64,000 bases of DNA from Neoarius graeffei. Lineage: Eukaryota > Chordata > Actinopteri > Siluriformes > Ariidae. The notes under the pieces are model-generated. The model was given only the letters and a program-made list of their open reading frames with translations. It ran no database searches and was not told the DNA's origin. The translations under genes were made by a program, and so were the position numbers. Shown here one piece after another: positions 1 through 11,867 of the stretch. The first letter of the stretch is position 1, and each line of letters starts with the position of its first letter. The stretch is from assembly GCF_027579695.1 (NCBI RefSeq), contig NC_083577.1, forward strand, positions 91,836,016-91,900,015, in the 5' to 3' direction.

Positions 1-665
1 AGCATCCTGGGCCAAGATATTAGTCTTCTTGACACTTATGGTCAGGCCAAACTCCTTACAGGTATTTGGAATTCAGCTGTATTAAAATACAGTATATGTG
101 AGAAGAAAGTGTAGGAGAGAAGCAAACAGGTGCAAAGGGCTGAGACCATCTGACACAAGGCAGAATGCAAATATGATACGATGACATCACCAAATATGCT
201 AATTAGCGTATGACACCATCTAGTGACAATTAGCTACTTTCCATTCAAAGTAGTTGGCAACACTAGCAAGGTGAGCTTTCACCAGCTTTGAACTTGACAT
301 CAGTCACGATTTGACTTTGGTGAGGTAAATGAGCCTCTGAAGTTTAGTTCCAAGGCACATATTGCAGCTCATAGTTTCAATCTAATTCATGAATGATTTA
401 GGCTATAATAGGTAGGCTAAATAATTCCCAGAGCCATAATGAATGAATGGATTCAATTCTGTCCCCCCAATGTCACACTCTTTCCTACACCACTGCATGC
501 ACCTGCATAACTTTAATTTGTTTTTGCTTTTCTTCCACTACTTCTCTTTTTTCTTTTGTCCATTCTGAAGGGGCAATATTTGACATTTTCATCAACCAAA
601 TAAAGAAATACAGCAAGATATTCCCCTCCTAGTCCCTGGATGTAAGAAACATTTCACTCCTACAG
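1..665. other. No gene recognised; unassigned sequence left of the L2 LINE
   Basis: I see no coding exon, RNA gene or structured repeat here. The short open frames have no recognisable protein similarity. The right part may be decayed 5' sequence of the L2 LINE that becomes recognisable near 670. Confidence 0.4.
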
Positions 666-669
666 AATC

Positions 670-3290
670 AGCCTATGTGCAGCTGAGAGAAAGTGGAGAA
701 AATCCAGTGCCCCTGCTGTCCTGTCCCACTACCAGTCCCTCCTTGCAGAGTTCACAGCCTCACTCAAATTGGCCAAGATCAAGTTTTATCACTCCAAAAT
801 TCATACCTCCATCTCTAACCCTTGTCAACTGTTTTCTGCTTTCTCTTCTCTCCTCAACTCTCCACCAACTGCACCTCAGTCCTGCATCACTGCAGAGGAC
901 TTTGCAGTCTTTTTTGAGGAAAAGATCATAGCCATCCACAACTCCTTTACTGTGCCCCTTGCTCTCTGCTTTTTCCCCTCTTTAAACCTCAGATATCTCT
1001 CGGCTCCTGCTCTCTTACTGTTCGACCACCTGTGCCCTTGACCCTATCCCCTCATCTCTCCTCCTGACCATCATTCCTGACATCCTCCCATTATCACCTT
1101 GGCAACTCTTCGTTGTCCTCTAAATACTTTCCCTCCAGCTTGAAATGGGCCCACATCACTCCTCTGCTAAAAAAGCCCATCCAAGACCCCTCTGTCATCC
1201 AGAACTACCACTCCATTTCTCTTCTCCCTTTCCTGTCAAAGACGCTTAAATGTGCTGTTGCTAACCAACTCTTCTCTTTTCTCTCACAGAACAACCTCGT
1301 GGATCCTAACCAGTCCTTTTTCTGAGCCAGACACTCAACTGAGACTGTGCTTCTCTCCGTCAGTGAGGCACTTCATGCAGCACATGCTGCCTCCCTCTCC
1401 TTGGTCCTGATTCTCCTTGATCTTTCTGCTGCATTTGACACTGTTGATCACCCCATCTTCCTGTCATCCTTATCAGCTCTGGGGATCTGCAGGATAGCCC
1501 TAGACTGGTTCAAGTCCTACCTCTCTGGTCACTCCTTCAAGGTTGCCTGGTCTGGTACTGTATCAGCACAATGCCCACTAACCACTGGTGTCCCTCAAGG
1601 TTCAATCCTTGGTCCACTTCTCTTCTCCCTCTACACCCAGGCTCTTGGCCCGATTATCTATGCTCATCATCTATCTTACCACTGCTATGCTGATGACATT
1701 CAACTGTTTCTCTCTTTTCCTCCTTCTGACACACAGATATTTGCTTGCATCTCTGTTTGCCTGCGTGACATCCAGAGCTGGATGGACAACCATCACCTGA
1801 AGCTCAACCCAGGCAAGACAGAGGTGATCTACATTGACTCCATCCTCTCCACCCCTGGACATTGTCATCTCCCTGGGGGACATTTCTAGGTCTCCTTCCA
1901 CCACTGTGAAGAACCTAGGGGTCGTGTTCGATGACAAACTCTCCTCCTCAGCAAATATCACTGCAGTGACCCAGACATGTAAATTCCTCCTCTATAACAT
2001 CTGAAGGATCTGCCCTTTTCTCACCACCTACTCTACTCAGCTCCTGATCCAAGCACTGATCCTCTCCCACTTGGACTACCGCAACTCTCTCCTTGCTGGC
2101 ATTCCAGCTTCTGCCATCGGACCCCTGCAGCTCATCCAGAACACTGCAGCATGCCTGGTCTACTACCTCCCTCGTTCTTCCCATGTCACCCCTCTGCTTG
2201 CCAACCTGCACTGGCTACCTATTGCAGCTTGCATCAAATTTAAGACATTGGTGCTAGCTTGGGCGGCATGGTGGTGTCGCTGTCGCCTCACAGCAAGAAG
2301 GTCTGGGTTTGAGCCCTGTGGCCGACAAGGGCCTTTCTGTGCAGAGTTTGCATGTTCTCCCCGTGTCCACGTGGGTTTCCTCCGGGTGCTCCGGTTCCCC
2401 CACAGTCCAAAGACATGCAGGTTAGGTTAACTGGTGACTCTAAATTGACCATAGGTGTGAATGTGAGTGTGAATGGTTGTCTGTGTATCAGCCCTGCGAT
2501 GACCTGGCGACTTGTCCAGGGTGTACCCCGCCTTTTGCCCGTAGTCAGCTGGGATAGGCTCCAGCTTGCCTGCAACCCTGTAGAACAAGATAAAGTGGCT
2601 AGAGATAATGAGATGAGATGAGATGAGATGAGATGAGATGAGATGAGATGAGATGAGATGAGATGAGATGAGATGAGATGAGATGAGATGAGATGAGATG
2701 AGATGAGATGATGCTAGCTTACCAGGCTCTCAAGGGGTTAGGGCCAGCATACCTCTGGAGTCTGATCTGCCCCTACATACCAGCCAGATCCTTATGCTCC
2801 ACCCCTACTGGTCACCTGGCCCCTCCTCCTCATCTTCACTCCTCCACAGCCCACTCAAGACTGCTGTCTGTCCTGGTTCCCCGTTGGTGAAATGATCTTC
2901 CCATTGAGGTCAGAACTGCCGACTCCCTGACCACCTTCAAGCACAGACTGAAGACTCACCTCTTCAGGCTGCACCTCTCCCTTTCTTCCCTGCCCACTGT
3001 GTAACTGCATTTCGGTCTAGACCAACCCAGGTTGTGTACTGTCTAGCCTGGGGTTAGCCGTTTGAGTTCTCAATTTAGTTGTACTTTATATGATTGGTTT
3101 CTTTTCTTGGCTCTTTGAGTATTGGTACATTGACAGCACATTACACTAGGTATTGCTGTCACTTGTGCAGTTGGCACTAGAACTTTCTTGTATAGAAGTT
3201 CAGCACTTTGTGTACCTGACTTTTGCACTCATTGTATGTCACTCTGGATAAGAGCATCTGCTAAATGCCATGTAATGTAATGTAAGGTTT
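670..3290 (+). mobile_element. L2-clade LINE, 5'-truncated and decayed, split by a V-SINE
   Basis: Reverse-transcriptase fragments run along the plus strand. They include [13 protein letters not shown] (finger/palm), [16 protein letters not shown] and the catalytic HCYADDIQLF box at about 1680-1710. The C-terminal part with LNPGKTEVIYI and the conserved HWLPI region follows. The 3' end near 3240-3288 carries the L2-type tail (GGATAAGAGCATCTGCTAAA, then TGTAA repeats). Several stops and frameshifts break the frame, so it cannot encode a working protein. A V-SINE at 2261-2711 interrupts it with a 9-bp target duplication. A second copy of the same family lies in antisense at 12.29-13.88 kb. Confidence 0.85.
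2261..2711 (+). mobile_element. V-SINE copy 1 with expanded GATGA tail
   Basis: A tRNA-like head (GGCGGCATGGTGGTGTCGC) is followed by the conserved V-domain (TTTCCTCCGGGTGCTCCGG, CCAAAGACATGCAGG) and a 3' part ending in ATGAG repeats. The target duplication TGCTAGCTT stands at 2252-2260 and 2712-2720. The (ATGAG)n tail has grown to about 100 bp, much longer than in the other copies. Confidence 0.9.
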
Positions 3291-3394
3291 CTACTCTCAC
3301 ATTTCTAGTATTGGGTATTTTTATGATCTATACATGCTATGTTCATGGTTTGTCCATTTAAGTGATTTGACACACCTTTATTATTTTCCCAGAA

Positions 3395-3819
3395 CAGAAA
3401 TCAGCTTTTACTCTGTGATTATCTCCCATTTTAAAGTCATCAGGTGTAGCAGCTCTGACGTAAATACATAAACAAACATAAACATCCCATCTTTAGTTTC
3501 TAAAAATGAACTAGCACCTGCATTCATCCACATTTTCAACACCTCCTGACAGTTATGCAGAGTCACTGTCTGCTTCAAATTATCCAATATTGTGCCCATC
3601 TCCAAAAATGACAAGCTAACAGGACTGAAAGATTTTAGACCGGTTGCTGTAATATTATTCCTTATGAAGTCCCACCTGACATCCATTACATACTTGCTCT
3701 TTAACCTGCTACAGTTTGCCTATAGGGCAAACCACTCAGTTAAGGAAGCAGAGGACCTGGACTCTCCTAACACCTTTGTAATGATCTTGTTTGTGGATTT
3801 TAGCTTTGCTTTCAACAGT
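3395..3819 (+). mobile_element. Non-LTR retrotransposon RT fragment (Rex/CR1-like)
   Basis: The plus strand encodes fragments resembling the fish Rex/CR1 reverse transcriptase: LKDFRPVAVILFLMKSHL, LQFAYRANHSVKEA and LFVDFSFAFNS. These match the start of the RT domain up to the first catalytic Asp motif (FVDFS). The fragment stops abruptly at the TIR element starting at 3820. It is a pseudogene. Confidence 0.65.
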
Positions 3820-4253
3820 CAGTGCGTTTACATGCACATAGAGAAAATCGAATTTCCGCCATTGCTCGACTGAAATCGAAGTTCTAAATGCCATGGAAAC
3901 ACCTTAGCTCGGCTGAAATCGAACCGAACTTGATTTCTCATAATCGAGCTACATGACCTAGATTATGCGATTGTAGCCGAACTACTTAGTGCATGTAAAC
4001 CCTATCGAGCTACGGAGTCGAGCTACTTACTTCAGCACTGCCCCTTCCGGAAGTGACGAGTGACGAGACCACAAGCGGGAAACACAACAGCCTCGGTCGG
4101 CATGACAACAGCATGAATCTTTTCTTTTTGTGGCATTGTTTGCACTGTTAAAATTTAGCTCACTTACTGTATCGCCAAATACATCTGTACAGCTGTTGCA
4201 TAGCTGTGAATTGTGTACATAAACAAGTCACTGTATTTGTGTGTGTGTGTATA

Positions 4254-4290
<37 letters not shown>

Positions 4291-5239
4291 GGGTGGCACG
4301 GTGGTGTAGTGGTTAGCGCTGTCGCCTCACAGCAAGAAGGTCCTGGGTTTGAGCCCCGTGGCCGGCGAGGGCCTTTCTGTGCGGAGTTTGCATGTTCTCC
4401 CCGTGTCCGCGTGGGTTTCCTCCGGGTGCTCCGGTTTCCCCCACAGTCCAAAGACATGCAGGTTAGGTTAACTGGTGACTCTAAATTGAGCGTAGGTGTG
4501 AGTGTGAATGGTTGTCTGTGTCTATGTGTCAGCCCTGTGATGACCTGGCGACTTGTCCAGGGTGTACCCCGCCTTTCGCCCATAGTCAACTGGGATAGGC
4601 TCCAGCTTGCCTGCGACCCTGTAGAAGGATAAAGCGGCTAGAGATAATGAGATGAGATATATATATATATGTCCAACATCTGAAGAATGTCAATAAAAAC
4701 AAAACAATTGAACTTTTTGTGTGTTTATTAAGAGATAAGTTAAATTGTAAGCAAAAAAAATTTTTTTGTAAGCAAAAAATGGACTTTAGAAAAATATACA
4801 ATTGTGCAAAATAAGTTGTCTTACAAAACAGTGGTCTGTGCAGGACAGTTTGTAGCCATACAGTCTGTTAGAGCAAGCCTAACAGCTTGAGCACGGAACT
4901 TGTGAACACGGAACTGCCAGTGTTGCCAGATTGGGCGGTTTTAAGTGTATTTTGGCGGATTTGAACATGTTTTGGGCTGGAAAACGTCAGCAGTATCTGG
5001 CAACACTGCTGATAACTTTGTTTATACTCTTTAATAGCTCTTCTTCATGACGACAACTGGAAGTGTACCAACACTATGGGGCATGTAGCGCCACCTGTGG
5101 CTCGGGTGCACAATGTACCTCACACAATAGCTCGATTTCCTTGTGTGCATGTAGGATTGAATTTCTCTGGCACCCCTGCTGGGACCCTTAGCTCGATTCC
5201 CGACAGTAGCTCGATTTGGATGTGCATGTAAACGCACTG
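3820..5239. mobile_element. TIR element (non-autonomous DNA transposon), unassigned family
   Basis: The left end CAGTGCGTTTACATGCACA and right end TGTGCATGTAAACGCACTG (5221-5239) are a perfect 19-bp inverted pair. Subterminal TAGCTCGATT-like motifs recur near both ends. No transposase frame is visible. I could not find a clear target duplication, so the superfamily stays open. A V-SINE (4290-4660) has inserted inside. The element itself sits in a LINE fragment, giving a three-level nest. Confidence 0.75.
4290..4658 (+). mobile_element. V-SINE copy 2
   Basis: Full-length V-SINE with tRNA-like head (GGTGGCACGGTGGTGTAGTG), V-domain and ATGAGATGAG tail. It is inserted in an AT microsatellite (4253-4278, 4659-4670) within the larger TIR element. 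Confidence 0.9.
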
Positions 5240-5451
5240 TGTTAATTAGGATTATGATAATCAGGTTACTAAAACAAACTCTCTGAGTAATTCTACTTTT
5301 TTGTATAGCTCGGGGAACAGACACAGTCAAGAAATAGTGGAACCTGAGTGACGAATCTGTGAAGCTAGCAGATGGCCAGTTTAGCCTGTTTGTCTGCTCC
5401 CTTGCCTTCCTTCTAAATTGTCACAAATTAACTAAGCCTGTTCTGAGACTA

Positions 5452-6662
5452 AGGCCCTGTCCACACGGCAACGGATTCAGGTGAATCTGATAAAATTTTT
5501 TATCGTTTCGGCCTGGCGTCCACATGGCACCGGCGTTTTGGGTGCCCCAAAATGAAATCTTTTGAGAACGGGTTCCAGAGTGAAAAAATCTGGCAACGGA
5601 GCCGTTGCGAAGTCGTCTGGATGAGTAGAACGGATTTGTTTACGATGACGTCACAACCACATGACTAGAACAAGCAGCACTCTCGCGCGCATCATTCGTA
5701 ACAACAGAAATTGAAATTGTTTACACATTAACCTGACTGACCTGCCAGACAGACAATTTACACCTGCTTTGATGAACAGAAAGTCCAGCCTTCCACACAA
5801 AGCAACAGTCACCGGACTAGAATGGAGGCAGAGGGGAAAAGGGTCAGAAGACCCTCAACAGACTGTTTTGTATGAACCACTGCATTGCATTCACTTTTGT
5901 ATACAGCTTTTCTTTTAAATGAACAAGTAACTGAACCATTTCTCGAATTTCTTTTTTTATTGGATAAGACTGCTTTTCAAAATGTTCACACACAATATAA
6001 AAAGTTATATAAATTATATAAAAATGCTTTTCAAAATGTTCACACACAATACGAAAATTAAGTTATATTAAACTATGCACACTAATAAAACTAATTTGTG
6101 CACACAGAAGGCACGATTTCCTCGCGTAGTCGCAGCCATCTTCTTGTTGTTGTTGTGTGTTTGTTCCTGTGAGTGCTTCATGCCGGATAGAAGGAGGGGT
6201 TTATGCGTGTAACAGATGTTGCGTTGTGTTGTTCACCAGTCTTTTTATTCTGAAGAAATGAGACACAAATACACTGCTGAGGACGGGCTGCAAACGTCCA
6301 GTGGCATTGGCGCTTACATTTCCAAAACGAACTGAAAGAGGCCAGCGCCTCGTTCCCATAGCTACCTGCGCTCTTAAAGGGCCAGCGCAGAATTTCCCCA
6401 CCACTACACACAATGGCAAGTGGAAAAAAATAAGCCCATTACATGCGCATGCGTCCTACTTCTTTTTCTATTGTTCTGGTGTCTCCGATGGGACCGTCTT
6501 ACAGCGCCCCTAGAGGTGTGGCATGTGTATTGCATCGTTTTCAGCAAGCGTTGCGTTGCCATATGGACCTGATATTTTACTGATCCGTTGCCCATGTGGA
6601 CGCGATATTTTTTTTACCCGCTTAAAAAAAATCTCGTTGCCGTTGTCGTGTGGATGTAGCCT
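5452..6662. mobile_element. MITE-like element with imperfect TIRs
   Basis: The left end AGGCCCTGTCCACACGGCAA and the right end (CGTTGTCGTGTGGATGTAGC, then CT) are imperfect inverted repeats. GTTGCCGTTGTC-like motifs recur subterminally. No transposase is visible. Internally, an approximately 45-bp segment containing CAAAATGTTCACACACAATA is tandemly duplicated (5978-6055). Flanks suggest a TA or CTAA duplication, but this is uncertain. Confidence 0.6.
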
Positions 6663-7137
6663 AAGAGCTATGCTACATGAAATGAGAGCAACACCTTCCT
6701 GAGTGGGATGGATACCATCCCGTCTTAACAGGCCAGCCTTGCCCTCAAAATTACTCCAATTATCTATAAAGCCATTGTTTTCCGAGCACCACCCAGACCT
6801 CCAGCAGTTCAGTGACCATAACCTGCTGTAAGCTACATCACCACACCACTTTGGGCCAATTGGCTGTTTTGTTCAAACATTCTCTAGCTGTTAACACTTC
6901 AGTAGTTTAAGTGGGTGTTGGAGACTTACCTGTACAAGTAAGAAACCATGTGTGTCGAAACAATGTTCATCTTACAGGTGTGCTCACTGACGTCATGGAT
7001 CTCAAGGTGACTTCAGTGTGTACTTTGTTGTGTTGAAAGCTCTTTAATACATGTGTGTAATGGTGTTGTATAGACTGTCTTTGACTGCAGTTACTGTAAT
7101 TGTAGTGCTGAAGTCTACAATTTGTGTTTTAGGAATC

Positions 7138-7190
<53 letters not shown>

Positions 7191-7320
7191 GTGTTTTAGG
7201 AATTGTATATTCAGGTCAAAATGAAATAATAGTGACATTACATTCACAAAATGAGAATAAATGGGCGGAGTCAGGACCTGAGCTAAACAAACCAGGAATT
7301 TGAGATTTGCTGATTTTCAC
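6663..7320. other. No gene seen; (GT)n(GA)n microsatellite inside
   Basis: No exon or identifiable transposon coding segment. A (GT)n-(GA)n microsatellite occupies about 7139-7185. Confidence 0.5.
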
Positions 7321-7324
7321 TGAA

Positions 7325-7545
7325 TAAATGCATCGTATCTCCACATTTGATTGGTCATGTGACACCACTTGTTTGAAGTAGATTGGTCATGTGTCATTGA
7401 TTTTCCATATTTGATTGGTCATGTGATACTGCTTCTCTGTATTTGATTTGTCACGTCATCACTTCACCATATTTCATTGGTCATGTGACACTGTTTCTTG
7501 TTTTGATTGGTCATGTGTTGGCTTTTCTCTGTAGTTGGCTGGATC
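7325..7545. repeat. Degenerate minisatellite with ATTGGTCATGTG core, segment 1
   Basis: The motif TTTGATTGGTCATGTGACAC recurs about every 30-50 bp with drift (7350, 7379, 7420, 7459, 7505). The same motif continues at 10205-10335, 11868-11957 and 12277-12290. This indicates one array later broken apart by insertions. Confidence 0.65.
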
Positions 7546-7975
7546 ACACAAGCTGTACTTTGGTTATAAGTTAACCTGTTAACAACACTACAATATTGTT
7601 GTGATTAACCTGTTTAGCATTAGTTTATTGGTTAGCATGTTTATTGTAATGCAAGTTATCAAGAGATTTTTGATAAATAAATTCCGATAAGGACATCTCT
7701 GTTACACACTTTGGTATGAATCCCGAGCCGTTAGTAACAGAAAGAGGACCTGAACTGACCTGAAGTTTAATATTAATAATGTACTCTTTAGGAGAAAGTT
7801 CAAACACACACAAGTGACTTCAAGCCATAATTTTATTGTATCCTGATTAGCAGTGAGGTGAAGTGAAGAGTAAAATAAATCTCAATATAGTGTTTTAATA
7901 AAGAGGCTGCTTTGGGTAATAGGACATGACCTTGCTATGTAGGGCACAGAACATCCCTAAATAGTGACAGGCTAT
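7546..7975. other. No gene seen
   Basis: AT-rich sequence without recognisable coding or repeat structure. Confidence 0.5.
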
Positions 7976-7976
7976 G

Positions 7977-8039
7977 TATAGGCTCCAGCTTGCCTGCGAC
8001 CCTGTAGAAGGATAAAGCGGCTAGAGATAATGAGATGAG

Positions 8040-8041
<2 letters not shown>
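7977..8041 (+). mobile_element. V-SINE 3' end fragment
   Basis: Only the last 65 bp of a V-SINE remains (GGCTCCAGCTTGCCTGCGAC through the GATGAG tail). It runs into a (TA)n(GA)n microsatellite at 8042-8100. Confidence 0.85.
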
Positions 8042-8100
<59 letters not shown>

Positions 8101-8101
8101 C

Positions 8102-8218
8102 GCTTAGGACTGCAATTGATATGAAAAGCTTTAAACTCAGGTCTCCATCATTGAACACTGAACATTATATATATATATATATATATATAAATAATGTTCA
8201 ATGTTCAATGATGGAGAC

Positions 8219-8266
<48 letters not shown>
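8102..8266. repeat. AT-rich inverted repeat (hairpin) built on an L2 3' fragment
   Basis: The arms 8139-8167 and 8192-8220 are 29-bp inverted copies with one mismatch, around a (TA)n loop. A second (TA)n follows to 8266. The left arm lies in a segment repeated at 10858-10913 (GGACTGCAATTGATATGAAA), which belongs to an L2-like LINE. Confidence 0.8.
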
Positions 8267-8271
<5 letters not shown>

Positions 8272-8452
8272 CAGGATGAGAAATTTGATTATCGTCCCAG
8301 TGGGTTATCTGTATAATCGTGCATAACAAGTTTATGACAGCTTTAATACTGTGGAGTGTGTTTAGATGTTGATAAGACACGGAAAACAAGGAAAATGTTT
8401 TAAGGAAATAAGATGGCACCACTGATCGGGCACTAGAACTCTGTGTGTGTGT

Positions 8453-8483
<31 letters not shown>

Positions 8484-8601
8484 GGGGGGGGTTAACCCCT
8501 TGAGAGAAATGCTGAAAATGAAAGAAATGGTTTTGTGCTCAGTGCTTTTGTAGGGAATTTTTTTTTCACTTTTTTCCAATGTATTTTATTAAAATGTTAT
8601 A

Positions 8602-10208
8602 CAGTGGGGCAAAAAAGTATTTAGTCAGCCACCAATTGTGCAAGTTCTCCCATTTAAAAAGATGAGAGAGGCCTGTAATTTTCATCATAGGTACACTTCA
8701 ACTATGAGAGACAGAATGGGGGAAAGACTCCAGGAAATCACATTGTAGGATTTTTAATGAATTAATTGGTAAATTCCTCGGTAAAATATGTATTTGGTCA
8801 CCTACAAACAAGAAAGATTTCTGGCTCTCACAGACCTGTAACAACTTCTTTAAGAGACTCCTCTGTCCTCCACTCGTTACCTGTATTAATGGCACCTGTT
8901 TGAACTCATTATCAGTATAAAAGACACCTGTCCACAACCTCAAACAAACAGTCACACTCCAAACTCCACTATGGCCAAGACCAAAGAGCTGTCAAAGGAC
9001 ACCAGAAACAAAATTGTAGACCTGCACCAGGCTGGGAAGACTGAATCTGCAATAGGTAAGCAGCTTGGTGTGAAGAAATCAACTGTGGGAACAATTATTA
9101 GAAAATGGAAGACATAAAAGACCGCTGATAATCTCCCTCGATCTGGGGCTCCACGCAAGATCTCACCCCGTGGGGTCAAAATGATCACAAGAACGGTGAG
9201 CAAAAATCCCAGAACCACACGGGGGGACCTAGTGAATGACCTGCAGAGAGCTGGGACCAAAGTAACAAAGGCTACCATCAGTAACACACTACGCCGCCAG
9301 GGACTCAAATCCTGCAGTGCCAGACGTGTCCCCCTGCTTAAGCCAGTACATGTCCAGGCCCGTCTGAAGTTTACTAGAGAGCATTTGGATGATCCAGAAG
9401 AGGATTGGGAGAATGTCATATGGTCAGATGAAACCAAAATAGAACTTTTTGGTAAAAACTCAACTTGTCGTGTTTGGAGGAGAAAGAATGCTGAGTTGCA
9501 TCCAAAGAACACCATACCTACTGTGAAGCATGGGGGTGGAAACATCATGCTTTGGGGCTGTTTTTCTGCAAAGGGACCAGGACGACTGATCCGTGTAAAG
9601 GAAAGAATGAATGGGGCCATGTATCGTGAGATTTTGAGTGAAAACCTCCTTCCATCAGCAAGGGCATTGAAGATGAAACGTGGCTGGGTCTTTCAGCATG
9701 ACAATGATCCCAAACACACCGCCCGGGCAACGAAGGAGTGACTTTGTAAGAAGCATTTCAAGGTCCTGGAGTGGCCTAGCCAGTCTCCAGATCTCAACCC
9801 CATAGAAAACCTTTGGAGGGAGTTGAAAGTCCATGTTGCCTAGCGACAGCCCCAAAACATCACTGCTCTAGAGGAGATCTGCATGGAGGAATGGGCCAAA
9901 ATACCAGCAACAGTGTGTGAAAACCTTGTGAAGACTTACAGAAAACATTTGACCTCTGTCATTGCCAACAAAGGGTATATAACAAACTATTGAGATGAAC
10001 TTTTGTTATTGACCAAATACTTATTTTACACCATAATTTGCAAATAAATTCTTTAAAAATCAGACAATGTGATTTTCTGGATTTTTTTTCTCATTTTGTC
10101 TCTCATAGTTGAGGTATACCTATGATGAAAATTACAGGCCTCTCTCATCTTTTTAAGTGGGAGAACTTGCACAATTAGTGACTGACTAAATACTTTTTTG
10201 CCCCACTG
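8602..10208 (+). mobile_element. Tc1/mariner element with full-length ends
   Basis: 1,607 bp bounded by TA on both sides. The ends CAGTGGGGCAAAAAAGTATT and its near inverse at 10189-10208 start inverted repeats longer than 100 bp, with few mismatches. It carries one transposase frame (8971-9993) with three nonsense codons. It has landed inside the ATTGGTCATGTG minisatellite. Confidence 0.95.
8971..9993 (+). pseudogene. Tc1 transposase, 340-codon frame with three in-frame stops
   Basis: The frame starts [20 protein letters not shown], the paired helix-turn-helix DNA-binding region of Tc1 transposases, and ends ANKGYITNY. The DD34E catalytic triad is recognisable in [10 protein letters not shown] (first Asp), [10 protein letters not shown] (second Asp) and NPIENLW (Glu). 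The length is that of the family and no frameshift is present. Stops at 9115-9117 (codon 49), 9739-9741 (codon 257) and 9841-9843 (codon 291) inactivate it. It is a recently decayed copy. Confidence 0.93.
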
Positions 10209-10335
10209 TACATCCATAATTTGGTCACGTCATAATTCATATTTGAATGGTCATGTGTCATAGTTCCATATTAGATTGGTCACAGGCTGTATTTGGTAAT
10301 GTGTTTTGGTTTCCTATTTTTATTGGTCACATATA
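10205..10335. repeat. ATTGGTCATGTG minisatellite, segment 2
   Basis: Continuation of the degenerate array to the right of the Tc1 insertion (TTGGTCACGTCA, AATGGTCATGTGTCA, GATTGGTCAC). Confidence 0.6.
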
Positions 10336-10344
10336 ACTTCAAAT

Positions 10345-10731
10345 TGAGGAATGTGTGAAGGACATTAGACACTGGATGCTTATTAACTTCCTTCGACTTA
10401 ATTCTGACAAGACAGAAGTACTTGTATTAGGACCACCTGGAGCTAGAAGTAGGTTTTCTGATTCCACAGTAACTCTGGATGGCCTTTCTGTTTCTTCACG
10501 TGCAGCAGTAAAAGACCTCAGGGTGATCATTAACTCCAGTCTTTCATTTGAAGCTCATGTAGATAATATTATACTAGGATAGATTTCTTCATCTCAGGTA
10601 CTGACCTAAAGTACTGAATGGTTTCATGATGCTGTACCTGAGTGAACTTATGGTCTTATATCATCTGCCACACCTACTTTAATCAAACGGTGCAGGTTAT
10701 TTGTTGGTACCTTGAATAGTGAAGGCTACAT

Positions 10732-10764
<33 letters not shown>

Positions 10765-11863
10765 CTTCTCTTATAAAGCCCCACAGTTATGGAACAGCCC
10801 TTCGATTAGTGTTGGGGACTATGTTGTGGATGATATCCCTTAGAAAGCATAAAGGTAGCTTAGGACTGCAATTGATATGAAAAGCTTTAAACTCAGGTCT
10901 CCATCATTGAACAGTTGATAACTTCAACAAAATAGACTTCATGTTAAAATAATATTGAATTCAGTAATACCTCTGATGCTCATGTTCATAAGTTGCTCAT
11001 AATTTCCTGGTTGCACAACTGCACTTTTTCACTCTATAGTATACAGTTATAGAAAGTAAATTAATTATAATTATTTATAATTTGGTGTCACCCAGATGAG
11101 GTTGGGTTCCCTTCTGACTCTGGTTCCTCTGAAGATCGCTCCTTCATATCGTCTCAGGGAGTTTTTCCTCATCACTTTTCCTCTGGCTTGCTCATTAGAT
11201 TTAAGTTTGCAAATTAAAAATTTATATCCAGGATTTATACAGTACCCATCAAAATTTTGGACACATCATATAATCCAATGTTTTTTTCTTTATTTTTATT
11301 AATTAAAAGTCACTTCATGTCTTATAGTAATGATGGATGTCATTTCTCTTCACTTAGTTGTTTGGTCCTTGACATAATATGGATTACTACAGTTGTGGAA
11401 TAGGGCTATTTACTGTATTTGTTCTATTTACTATTTGATCTCAAAACGCATTAAGAAGGCAATAAACTCGTCCACTAATTACCTTCTGATGAGACACACC
11501 TGTTAATTGAAAAGCATTCAGGGTGACTCCCTCATGAAGCTGGTTAAGAGAATGACAATAGTGTACAAAGCGTCATCAAGGTGAACACAATACTTTGAAA
11601 AATCTAAAATATCAAAGATTTTGTTTTTTAACACTTATTTTATTTACCATATAATTCCAAATATGTTCCAGATGTTATTTCATAGTTTTGATGTCTTCAG
11701 TATCGTTCCACAATGTAGAGAATAGTCACAATACAGAAAAAATGATGAATGAGTAGAGTAGGGGTATACAAATTTTTGACTGGTACTGTATATTTCGGTA
11801 AAGCTACTATGACACTGTCCATTGTTAAAAGTGCTGTACAAATAAAATCAGATTGAATTGAAT
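10345..11863 (+). mobile_element. L2-like LINE, decayed, split by a Tc1-type MITE
   Basis: The plus strand encodes the post-YADD part of the reverse transcriptase (MLINFLRLNSDKTEVLVLG, VKDLRVIINSSLSFEAHV). Near 10694-10830 comes the family's C-terminal region (GCAGGTTATTTGTTGGTACC, then AAGCCCCACAGTTATGGAAC). The 3' end near 11810-11863 has CTGTACAAATAAAATCAGAT followed by a GAATT-type tail. A poly-G run lies at 10733-10764. A sibling 3' fragment lies at 55.07-55.55 kb. Confidence 0.7.
11240..11788. mobile_element. Tc1/mariner-type MITE
   Basis: 549 bp flanked by TA. The ends CAGTACCCATCAAAATTTTG and (right, inverted) TTTTTGACTGGTACTG match the fish Tc1 end type CAGTACCAGTCAAAAGTTTG. No transposase frame; non-autonomous. 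Confidence 0.8.
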
Positions 11864-11867
11864 ATTG

